A stretch of DNA of 64,000 nt from an archaeon HR01 (GTDB lineage: Archaea > Thermoproteota > Nitrososphaeria_A > Caldarchaeales > Caldarchaeaceae), in contig BEHD01000011.1 in assembly GCA_002898355.1 (NCBI GenBank), positions 1 through 64,000 of the forward strand, read 5' to 3'. The position numbers were made by a program, and so were the translations under genes. This document shows, in pieces, positions 50,240 to 58,450 of this stretch. Each line of letters starts with the position of its first letter. Position 1 is the first letter of the stretch. The notes under the pieces were generated by a model. It did not search any database, was not told where the DNA came from, and was given only the letters and a program-made list of their open reading frames with translations.

Positions 50240-52564
50240 GTGGCATCCCGGTACGTCGGTACAGGTTTGAAGATTCTGGATGGGGCGAGATTCGTCACAG
50301 GCTCCAGCAAGTACGTGGATGACATAAAGCCATACAATACCCTTTACGGCGTATTTGTCAGAAGCAGATACGCCCACGCTAAGGTCCTCGGCATAGAGAC
50401 TAGGGAGGCTTTGTCCATATCAGAGGCGGTCGCTGTTTTCACGGGCGCTGAATCCAAGATGGCGCCTATACCAAAGATGGGTATGAGCGGTCTCAAGGAA
50501 CCCGATGTATATCCGCTGGCTGTTGGGAAGACAAGGTATGTGGGCGAGCCTATAGCCCTCTGCGTGGCCAGGGACCTCTATGCAGCGTATGACATGGCTG
50601 AGAGGGTCAGGATATCCTATGAGCCTTTAAAACCGGTGCTTAGCCCGGAGGAGGCTTCAACATCGGAAATTCTACTGTATGAGGAGTTGGGTGGAAATAC
50701 CGCTTTAAGACTGGAGTTTAAAGGAGGCAACATAGAACAAGCATTCATGGAGGCTGACAAAGTTATCAGGAGAAAGATCAGGATACACCGTACTACTGCC
50801 GCATCGCTGGAGCCCAGAGGGACGGTCGCCCAATATGATAGGGCCACGGCCAGTTTAACGGTCTGGTCAAGCACCCAGTTCCCCCATATACTCAGGACCC
50901 ACATCTCAAGATACTTCAACATACCCGAGAGCAAGGTTAGAGTGATAGCCTGTGATATCGGTGGCGGGTTCGGAGTCAAGGCCCACATCTTTAGGGAGGA
51001 CCTAGCCTTATGCCACGCCAGTATAGAGCTTGGCCAGACTATAAAATGGTTCGAGACCAGGTCAGAGTTCCACCAGTCCTCAATCCATGAGAGGGAGCAG
51101 GTGCACGATATCGAGATAGCCTTCAAAAAAGATGGAACGGTACTTGCTGTAAAAGATAGATGCTATGCAGACCTTGGTGCATATGGAGCTCCACCATGGG
51201 GTGGGGGAGCTCTCTCCATGTTCACCAGCGTCCTTCTGCCAGGTCCGTACAAGCTCAAGGCATACGTCAGCGAACATATAGCAGCATACACCAATAAAGG
51301 CCCCTACGGCGCGGTCCGGGGTCCCGCCCTCCTCCAAGCCAACTACGTTATGGAGAGGGTGATGGATGCTGTTGCGAGGGAGTTGGGGTTAAGCCCCGCC
51401 GAGGTGAGACTTCGCAACCTCATCAAAAAGACAGACCAGCCCTACACAACCCTTGGCGGTCAAGTATTTAACTCCGCCAGCTTCGAGGAAACGTTACAAA
51501 GACTCCTCCAGATTATAGACTATCAGAGGCTGAGGGAGGAGCAGAAAAGGCTGAGGAGGGAAGGGGTCTATATGGGTATAGGATTCTCTATCCTGGCCGA
51601 GTATGGCGCATTCGGGTCCGCCGTTAACAGCATGTTCGGTATGGGCGGATATGACTCTGTCAAAGTGGTTGTTGAGCCATCCGGAGCAGTCACAGTTTAC
51701 ACCGGACTAGTAAACATCGGTCAAGGTATAACGACAGCCATAGCCCAGACGGTTGCCGACAGATTACAGATACCTATCGAGAAAATCTCAGTGATCTCAG
51801 GAGATACATCGTCAACACCCTACGGCATAGGCTCCCACAGCAGCCGTGGCGGCATAATAGGTGGGAATGCCGCAGCAATAGCATCTGAGAGAATAATTCA
51901 GAAGATGAAGCAAGTAGCCGGAACCCTGCTGGAGGCCGACCCCCGGGATATCGAGTTCACACGAGGCCGTTTTCATGTCAGGGATGATCCCTCGAAGGGT
52001 ATTGGATTTATGGATGTGGTTCAGACAGCGTATGTTAACGCCCATAAACTGCCGGCTGGTTTGGAGCCGGTTTTGGAGGCCACCTCCTATTACGAACCTA
52101 CAAGCCCAATAACTTGGGCCAACGCCGCCCACGCCTCAATTGTTAGGGTCGACCCTGAGACAGGACAGGTTAAGGTCGAGAAATATTATGTAGTGGAAGA
52201 CTGTGGTAACGTGATAAACTCGGCAGTAGTGGAGGGGCAGGTGGTGGGCGGTGTTGTAATGGGTATAAGCCACATACTCTATGAGGATCTGGTGTACGAC
52301 AGTGCAGGGAATCTTCTAACATCCAGTTTTTCAGACTATTTGGTAGCTTCACCAGCCGAGGCTCCAGATATAGAGGTTGAACTTTATCCAACACAGGCTT
52401 CCGATAACCCCGGCGGATACAAGGGTGTGGGCGAGGGCGGGACTATAGCCTCCCTTGCTGCGGTGGCTAATGCTGTGGATGACGCCTTGAGAGAGTTCGG
52501 CTGCGTGATAGAGGATGCACCCCTGACACCCGCCTATATCCGGTCAATAATAAGCCGGACTTAG
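50240..52564 (+). CDS. Xanthine dehydrogenase/CO dehydrogenase-family molybdopterin large subunit (copy 3)
   Basis: 774 residues. Hammerhead domain from GTGLKILDGARFVTGSSKYVDD; MoCo-binding motifs CDIGGGFGVK, GPYGAVRGPALLQANYVMERVMD, NIGQGITTAIAQ and GYKGVGEGGT with the catalytic Glu. The loop that is AYRGAGR in copy 2 and VRGAGRP in copy 1 is AVRGPALL here, so its substrate pocket probably differs from the others. GTG start at 50240. No FAD or 2Fe-2S partner in the window. A TATA-like AATTTTTAAC lies about 40 nt upstream. Confidence 0.9.
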   Translation: MASRYVGTGLKILDGARFVTGSSKYVDDIKPYNTLYGVFVRSRYAHAKVLGIETREALSISEAVAVFTGAESKMAPIPKMGMSGLKEPDVYPLAVGKTRYVGEPIALCVARDLYAAYDMAERVRISYEPLKPVLSPEEASTSEILLYEELGGNTALRLEFKGGNIEQAFMEADKVIRRKIRIHRTTAASLEPRGTVAQYDRATASLTVWSSTQFPHILRTHISRYFNIPESKVRVIACDIGGGFGVKAHIFREDLALCHASIELGQTIKWFETRSEFHQSSIHEREQVHDIEIAFKKDGTVLAVKDRCYADLGAYGAPPWGGGALSMFTSVLLPGPYKLKAYVSEHIAAYTNKGPYGAVRGPALLQANYVMERVMDAVARELGLSPAEVRLRNLIKKTDQPYTTLGGQVFNSASFEETLQRLLQIIDYQRLREEQKRLRREGVYMGIGFSILAEYGAFGSAVNSMFGMGGYDSVKVVVEPSGAVTVYTGLVNIGQGITTAIAQTVADRLQIPIEKISVISGDTSSTPYGIGSHSSRGGIIGGNAAAIASERIIQKMKQVAGTLLEADPRDIEFTRGRFHVRDDPSKGIGFMDVVQTAYVNAHKLPAGLEPVLEATSYYEPTSPITWANAAHASIVRVDPETGQVKVEKYYVVEDCGNVINSAVVEGQVVGGVVMGISHILYEDLVYDSAGNLLTSSFSDYLVASPAEAPDIEVELYPTQASDNPGGYKGVGEGGTIASLAAVANAVDDALREFGCVIEDAPLTPAYIRSIISRT

Positions 52565-52726
52565 CAATACACATTATCTTGACTGCGTCCTCCGGATGGC
52601 CGGTTTTCACATTGGCCGTTATGGCCTGCCATCTTTTGTTAGTTATACGGCTTGGTAGGGGGATGGCTTTAAATCTGCTCGAAAAAGTTAATACCATCAA
52701 ATTGGTTTTCCCAGCTGAGAGCTAAG

Positions 52727-53788
52727 ATGGTTGGTGTTAGGCTGGAGAATGTGTCGAAGAGTGTTGTCGGCGGTACCAGTATAAAGGGGCTCAACCTAAA
52801 TATTTCTGATGGGGAGTTTTTCGTCATAGCGGGGCCTCCGGGTTCGGGTAAAAGTCTTGTCCTTAGACTTGTGGCGGGTCTCGAGAAACCTGATGAGGGT
52901 GAGATATATTTGGGAGATGAACGTATTACTGACCTGCCACCCCATAGAAGGGGCGTGTCCATGGTCTTCCAATCCCTTGCACTCTATCCAAACAAAACCG
53001 TCTTCGATAACATCGCCTTCCCTCTGAGGATAAGAAAAGTATCTGAGAGCACGGTTAGGAAGAGGGTGAACGAGGTGGCTCAGTTCCTGCGGATAGAGCA
53101 TGTGCTACACAAATATCCTAGGTTCTTGAGCGGTGGCGAGCAGCAGAGAGTGGCAGTAGCCCGTGCCATGATATTAAATCCTAGAGTCTTCCTATTCGAC
53201 CAACCACTGGCTAACTTGGATGCTGTTATAAGAATTGCCATGAGGGATGAGATTAGACGCATTGCCAAGGAGACAGGCATCACCTCCATCTATGTCACAC
53301 ACGAAAACGTCGAGGCTTTATCCATAGGTGACAGGATAGCCTACATGGAGAAGGGCAAGATAGTGGAGATAGGAACTCCGGAAGACTTTCTAAAAAACCC
53401 GCAAGATTTCCGAGTGGCCAGATATTTCGGCGATGTAAACTACGTCCAGCTATTGGCTGAAAATACGGATGGAAGGAGTTCAGTCACATTTCTGAACAGG
53501 AGAATCGAGGTATCTCCGAACCATTCGAAGATAATCCTAGCATTCCACATTAATGAGGTCAAACTGGGAGTCAATGAACTAGGTGATAGATATCTAACTG
53601 GGGAGGGGGAGGTTGTCATGGTTGAGGAACGTGTGAGGAACCGGGTATGCTCCATCCGACTGGGCGACGGCGTTGAGCTTAGGGCTATAACTGACAAGCG
53701 CTTTGAGATAGGTGAGAGAGTCAAATTCGCCATAAGTCCAGATAAAATATATCTCTACGATGGCGATACTATGTCGAGGCTGAGCTGA
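52727..53788 (+). CDS. ABC transporter ATPase, MalK/UgpC type (system 1)
   Basis: 353 residues. Walker A GPPGSGKSLV, Q-loop MVFQSLALYPN, signature LSGGEQQRVAVARAM, Walker B VFLFDQPLANLD and switch His in YVTHENVEA. The Walker B Glu position is Gln in FDQPLAN (usually DEP), which could lower hydrolysis. The C-terminal ~110 residues form the TOBE/regulatory domain found in CUT1 sugar importers. The fused permease gene starts 10 nt later. No binding protein gene accompanies this system. Confidence 0.87.
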   Translation: MVGVRLENVSKSVVGGTSIKGLNLNISDGEFFVIAGPPGSGKSLVLRLVAGLEKPDEGEIYLGDERITDLPPHRRGVSMVFQSLALYPNKTVFDNIAFPLRIRKVSESTVRKRVNEVAQFLRIEHVLHKYPRFLSGGEQQRVAVARAMILNPRVFLFDQPLANLDAVIRIAMRDEIRRIAKETGITSIYVTHENVEALSIGDRIAYMEKGKIVEIGTPEDFLKNPQDFRVARYFGDVNYVQLLAENTDGRSSVTFLNRRIEVSPNHSKIILAFHINEVKLGVNELGDRYLTGEGEVVMVEERVRNRVCSIRLGDGVELRAITDKRFEIGERVKFAISPDKIYLYDGDTMSRLS

Positions 53789-53797
53789 GAAGCAGGT

Positions 53798-55540
53798 GTG
53801 GATAATAGCCGAATACTAGGAAGATTTTTTGAAACAATATCGCTTCTCATATTACTCTTCTTCATTTATATCCCTTTTTTCTGGGCTGTCAGCACGTCCT
53901 TCAAAGGACCTCAAGAGTGGGCCGCTAGACCTCCAACAATAGTACCGACCAACCCAACGATAGCCAACTACCTTATCCAGTTCCAGCAGCTCCCACGCGA
54001 GATATACGGGTCTTGGTATGCAGCCTACGGGCCCGCAACACCCTTTATAGTAAACAGCCTGATCGTAACGGTATTGACCATATTTCTCACATTTGGGGCG
54101 GCTCTATCCATGACCTATCTATCAAAAATCTCTAGGGTTATATCCCGTATGTCTCCCCACTTCCTCTTTGTTGACGCCATACCAAAAATATCCATGGCGG
54201 TAGGCTTTCTCGCCTTATTCACTCTATTAAGGGGTTTGTATGACAGCTACTATGGATTATCCATAGCCTACCTGGCCGAGACATTGGGCCTCGCAATCAT
54301 TACCCTCCGCATATTCTATGAAAGCCTTCCGCCAGACATCGAAGAGAGCATGATGCTTATGGGTTATGGGAGGTTTAGAGCATTCATATCCAACTTTTTC
54401 TCCAACTGCAGGACGGCTCTGCTCCTAGCTATTTTTCTAACTTTTGTTTTTTCTTGGCAAGACTTCACATACGCTCTTATTCTTACCAACTTCAAATCCA
54501 CCGTAACCGTGAGGCTGGCCTCTTTCACACATGAGGTGGGGGAGTTGTTCGGGCCTAGGGCAGCCCTATCAATCTTAATCGGCGTACCAGCCTTAATCCT
54601 AACGCTAGCCCTCTTCTCCCGAATCAGGGAATACTATCCCAACGTACAACTATATGAGATGACAGGCTCGAAAAAATATCCGCAGCCCCGTATAAAGTCG
54701 GAGCCACTTGCAAGCATTCCATTCCTACTTCTATACATCATGCTTTTGATAGCACCCTTCATCATGTCCGGTCTATACTGGTTCCTTTTACCATCGGAAT
54801 TACCTGCATCACAGAGGCTCATATTACAAGGCGTGAGATATGCAGACGCCTTGACAAGCCATCAATACATGCTATCCCTGCTGCGAACATGGATTATAAC
54901 AGTCATAACCATCGCATCCACCATTTCAGCGGGTCTTTTAACAGCCTACATCACGGTGTATGAAGGGGGTGGGTGGAGAAGATATCTTCTCTTCCTGACT
55001 ATGATACCCCTATTCATACCGCCCATAGTTTCTGGATATATCTTCCGGATAATCTTCTACCCCTCCGGCCCGACTGAGGCGTTTCTGGAGTTGTTGGGGA
55101 TACCTAAAGTTACGTGGTTATCCGACCCAGCCGGGGCCCTAGCAGCGGTGATCACAGCTAATGTGTGGTCAAGCATACCTTTCGCCGTTTTGATAATGTA
55201 TGGTGGTGCGAGAACTGTTGGTAGGGAATACTGGATGTCTTCGATGGTTATGGGTGCTGGGAGATTGAGGACATTTACCTCTGTTATCGTCCCAAGGCTT
55301 TGGAGATATATCCTGCTCACCACACTCCTAGTAAGCATCCACACCTTTGAAATATTTGACATCCCCTACATAATGACCTTCGGAGGCCCGGGAACAGCCA
55401 CCGAGACTGTGAGTTTCTACATCTACAACAACGCTATAAAGGCCGGAGATGCGGCGCTAAGCTCAGCCCTATCAGTCATCACGGGGGTCATCCAAATCCT
55501 ATACACATATCTCCTCATACACATGCTCAGACGTTTTTAA
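53798..55540 (+). CDS. Fused CUT1-type ABC permease (two permease domains in one chain, system 1)
   Basis: 580 residues, about twice the usual permease length. The first half starts like MalG (IYIPFFWAVSTSFKGPQEW) with an EAA-like loop ESMMLMGYGRFRAFISNFF that lacks the usual Gly-Ala core. The second half resembles a MalF-type domain with EYWMSSMVMGAGRLRTFTSVIVPRL and FGGPGTATETVSFYIY. One polypeptide therefore contains both halves of the channel, in the order G-F. Around 12 membrane segments. The start is GTG 53798. It overlaps the convergent ATPase gene of system 2 by 14 nt. Confidence 0.85.
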   Translation: MDNSRILGRFFETISLLILLFFIYIPFFWAVSTSFKGPQEWAARPPTIVPTNPTIANYLIQFQQLPREIYGSWYAAYGPATPFIVNSLIVTVLTIFLTFGAALSMTYLSKISRVISRMSPHFLFVDAIPKISMAVGFLALFTLLRGLYDSYYGLSIAYLAETLGLAIITLRIFYESLPPDIEESMMLMGYGRFRAFISNFFSNCRTALLLAIFLTFVFSWQDFTYALILTNFKSTVTVRLASFTHEVGELFGPRAALSILIGVPALILTLALFSRIREYYPNVQLYEMTGSKKYPQPRIKSEPLASIPFLLLYIMLLIAPFIMSGLYWFLLPSELPASQRLILQGVRYADALTSHQYMLSLLRTWIITVITIASTISAGLLTAYITVYEGGGWRRYLLFLTMIPLFIPPIVSGYIFRIIFYPSGPTEAFLELLGIPKVTWLSDPAGALAAVITANVWSSIPFAVLIMYGGARTVGREYWMSSMVMGAGRLRTFTSVIVPRLWRYILLTTLLVSIHTFEIFDIPYIMTFGGPGTATETVSFYIYNNAIKAGDAALSSALSVITGVIQILYTYLLIHMLRRF

Positions 55541-56636
55541 CGGCGAGAGAGGCAGCCTTCAAAATATTGCCGTCTTTTTGGGAGTAGATGTAAACACGTC
55601 TAGACGGTACGTGAAGATAGACTGATGTGTTGGGTCTCAACTCCCTCTCGGAAACTACCTTTACCGTCTTTCCTCCGGAATCAACCAGAAATATGTTCTC
55701 CAAAGCCGTTCTTTCAACGGTCTTGATAACCCCTGTCATCAGCAGCCCGTCCACCTCCACATCTTTTGTAGGAAGAACCTCAACATCCTCAGACCTGAAA
55801 CCGATAATCACCTTATCATCCGGCAACTGGTCCAGTGAGACTGGGAAGGGTCGAACCAGCTCCGGGGCCTGGATAACCGTTTTCCCATCCCTTCTCTCCA
55901 CCACACCATTAATTAGGTTCATAGGCGGTGTCCCTACAAAACTGGCCACAAAGACCGATGAAGGCCTATAGTACACCTCCTCAGGAGTCCCTATCTGCAC
56001 AATCTTACCGCTCTGCATCACTGCTATCTTATCGCATACCGAGAGGGCTTCCAGCTGGTCATGGGTTACGAAGATGGCTGTGATGTTGAGTAGCCTCTGA
56101 ATTCTCTTGATGTGTCTCAGAGTCTCCATCCTAAAGGTTGGGTCGAGGTTGCTGAGGGGTTCATCCAGTAGGAGGATGCTCGGGTTGTATATTATGGCCC
56201 TTCCCAGCGAGACCAGCTGCATCTGGGCCGGCGTCAACTTGCCGCCTTTAACATTCAGAATATCTCCAAGCCCCAAGAGCTCAGCTGTCTCCTTAACCTT
56301 CTTCGCTATCTCGCTCTTGGGGTATTTTCTAAGCTTTAAAGGATAGGCTAGGTTGTCGTAAACGTTCATGTTGAAGAATATTGCGTAGCTTTGAAAGACC
56401 ATTCCTATGTTTCTCTGCTGTGTAGGAAGCTTCGTCACATCCCGGCCGTTGAAGAGTATCTTTCCATCCGTCGGTGTTTCTAATCCTGATATACAGTAGA
56501 GTGTCGTTGTCTTACCGCATCCCGATGGCCCTAGTAGGCCGAAAAACTCTCCAGAGCTTACCTTGAAGCTTACGCCGTTAACTGCTGTGAAGCGGTCGTA
56601 AACCTTTACTAGGTTGACAACTTCCACCTCGGTCAT
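55527..56636 (-). CDS. ABC transporter ATPase, MalK/UgpC type (system 2)
   Basis: 369 residues. Walker A GPSGCGKTTTLYC, Q-loop MVFQSYAIFFN, Walker B ILLLDEPLSNLD, switch His in FVTHDQLEA, followed by a TOBE-type C-terminal domain. The signature is unusual: LTPAQMQLVSLGRAII in place of LSGGQQQR, with Pro-Ala in the LSGGQ position, so ATPase cooperativity may differ. It ends the minus-strand importer operon with an ATGA overlap at the preceding permease gene. Confidence 0.88.
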   Translation of the reverse strand: MTEVEVVNLVKVYDRFTAVNGVSFKVSSGEFFGLLGPSGCGKTTTLYCISGLETPTDGKILFNGRDVTKLPTQQRNIGMVFQSYAIFFNMNVYDNLAYPLKLRKYPKSEIAKKVKETAELLGLGDILNVKGGKLTPAQMQLVSLGRAIIYNPSILLLDEPLSNLDPTFRMETLRHIKRIQRLLNITAIFVTHDQLEALSVCDKIAVMQSGKIVQIGTPEEVYYRPSSVFVASFVGTPPMNLINGVVERRDGKTVIQAPELVRPFPVSLDQLPDDKVIIGFRSEDVEVLPTKDVEVDGLLMTGVIKTVERTALENIFLVDSGGKTVKVVSERELRPNTSVYLHVPSRRVYIYSQKDGNILKAASLAVKNV

Positions 56637-57520
56637 CTTCTCCCCTTTAGAGCACCTAGCGTCAGTCCGACTACTAAATATTTCTGGACTATATACCCGA
56701 ATATGACTGCTGGTATTAGGGCGATAAGCCCTAGAGCGGCCATAGGACCGTACTGATAGCCACCTCCCAGCTGTAGCTGGCTTATCGTTACAGGGATTGT
56801 GGTCGCCCTGCCTCCCACTGTGAACATTAGGGCGAAGGCGTATTCACCCCAGTTTATGATGAAAGTGAAGAGGGAGGCGGCGAGCATGCCGTTCTTAACT
56901 ATGGGGAGAACAACCTTAAAGAAGGCTTTCACATGTGAGAGTCCGAAGAGGACGGCCGAGTCTTCTATATCCCTCGGTATTTCATCGAAGAATGTCTTCA
57001 TTATCCAGACGACATATGCCACACTGACAGCCATGTAGATTAAGGAGAGGCCCCAATGAGTATCCAGCCACCTGATAAGGCTGAAGACTACTATGAGAGG
57101 TATAGCTATCGCAACTGGCGGAAACATTCTAGTGGCTAATATGAAGATGTATGTGAAGAGGCCTCCAGTCCGGTGCCTGGATATGGTGTATGCAGCCAGT
57201 GTGCCTATGAAGACAGCGCCGACTGTGGCTGAGACGGCGATTATCACGCTATTGATTATGTTAGGTACGGCACTGGGGCTGGCTGAAAACCCTCTCCCAA
57301 GCGCCTCCAAAACACTCTCCCTAAGTGGTGTGTTTGGCTCGGAGAAGAGGACGACAAAGTTCTCAAATCTAAGCTCATTGGGAATCCAGACTGGCGGGTA
57401 TGCGGACCACTGGCCCGGAAGTTTAAAGGCTGTCGACGCCATCCAATATATTGGGAATGCCGCAACTAGGGCTGCGAGACATGCCAGCACTGTTCTTACA
57501 ATCTTCCATGGATTAGCCAT
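56633..57520 (-). CDS. CUT1-type ABC permease, MalG-like (system 2)
   Basis: About 295 residues with six hydrophobic segments. The N-terminus FPIYWMASTAFKLPGQWSAYPP and the coupling loop EIPRDIEDSAVLFGLSHVKAFFKVVLPIVK (EAA region) are MalG-like. The preferred start is ATG 57520, 8 nt after a GAGGT ribosome site and 4 nt after the stop of the preceding permease; the ORF-track start is 57538. It imports, with its partner permease, a sugar or similar solute. Confidence 0.88.
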   Translation of the reverse strand: MANPWKIVRTVLACLAALVAAFPIYWMASTAFKLPGQWSAYPPVWIPNELRFENFVVLFSEPNTPLRESVLEALGRGFSASPSAVPNIINSVIIAVSATVGAVFIGTLAAYTISRHRTGGLFTYIFILATRMFPPVAIAIPLIVVFSLIRWLDTHWGLSLIYMAVSVAYVVWIMKTFFDEIPRDIEDSAVLFGLSHVKAFFKVVLPIVKNGMLAASLFTFIINWGEYAFALMFTVGGRATTIPVTISQLQLGGGYQYGPMAALGLIALIPAVIFGYIVQKYLVVGLTLGALKGRR

Positions 57521-57524
57521 GCCT

Positions 57525-58412
57525 CTACGACCTCGCATAAATCGACCGTGTCATTAAATATGTGGCGAGGCTTAGGGCTAAAAGAACCACTACTGCCCCT
57601 GCGGCTATGTATGCGGTTCTGAGGGTGAGAAATCCTTCCTTGTATAGGTAAATTGATAATGTCTCCGTAGCTACTCCAGGTCCTCCAGCGGTCATGAAGA
57701 CGGCAACATCGAATAGCTTGAAACTCTCTAAAAGCCTTATAATAATTGCTATTAGGATGAAGGGCTTGATGTAGGGCAGGAGTATATCCTTTATCACTCT
57801 TAATTCTGAGGCTCCAGCTATCCTCGCGGCCCTAATCTGGTCCTGAGGGACAAGACTCAGCCCCGATAGGGTGATGAGAAAGACTAGAGGTGTCCACATC
57901 CATGAATCTGCCATGATAACGGATACGGGCGCCATCTCCGGTGAAGACAGCCACCGTATCTCTATATTCTGACCTGTAAGCATGCTTAGGAAAGCATTTA
58001 CAGGGCCCCTCGTAAAGAGCATTATATAGAACATCAGAGCGACTATGAGAGGGGAAGCCATCATAGGCATAATCATAACTGTTGATAATATTCTTCTGCC
58101 GTAGACACCATAGTAGAAGAGGAGGGCTAATGCGAGCCCCACACCTGTCTGGACCAGCACACCGGCCAGAGCAAATATCGTTGTTCTCAACACAGCGCCT
58201 AAATACCTAGCGTTAGTTAAGATGCTGATGTAGTTGTCAAGCCCAACCCATTTCGCATCCAGCGGGTTCGCCGATACGGCTGGCGACCAGTTGGTGAAGC
58301 TCAGGTATATGGCTAGTATAAAGGGGGCCATTACTATGCCCCATAGGAGAACCTCTATGGGGAGGATAAACAGTGTCTCTATCCTTCGCAGTGCACTGAG
58401 ACGGCCAGCCAC
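57525..58412 (-). CDS. CUT1-type ABC permease, MalF-like (system 2)
   Basis: 295 residues with six hydrophobic segments. IYLSFTNWSPAVSANPLDAKWVGLDNYISIL is the typical MalF-like periplasmic start, and IRAARIAGASELRVIKDILLPYIKPF is the coupling loop (EAA motif). FMTAGGPGVATETLSIYLY is the usual C-terminal motif. GTG start. Second gene of the operon after the binding protein. Confidence 0.9.
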   Translation of the reverse strand: MAGRLSALRRIETLFILPIEVLLWGIVMAPFILAIYLSFTNWSPAVSANPLDAKWVGLDNYISILTNARYLGAVLRTTIFALAGVLVQTGVGLALALLFYYGVYGRRILSTVMIMPMMASPLIVALMFYIMLFTRGPVNAFLSMLTGQNIEIRWLSSPEMAPVSVIMADSWMWTPLVFLITLSGLSLVPQDQIRAARIAGASELRVIKDILLPYIKPFILIAIIIRLLESFKLFDVAVFMTAGGPGVATETLSIYLYKEGFLTLRTAYIAAGAVVVLLALSLATYLMTRSIYARS

Positions 58413-58450
58413 CGCCTACACCTAATCGCCAATAAATAAATAAGAAAAGA

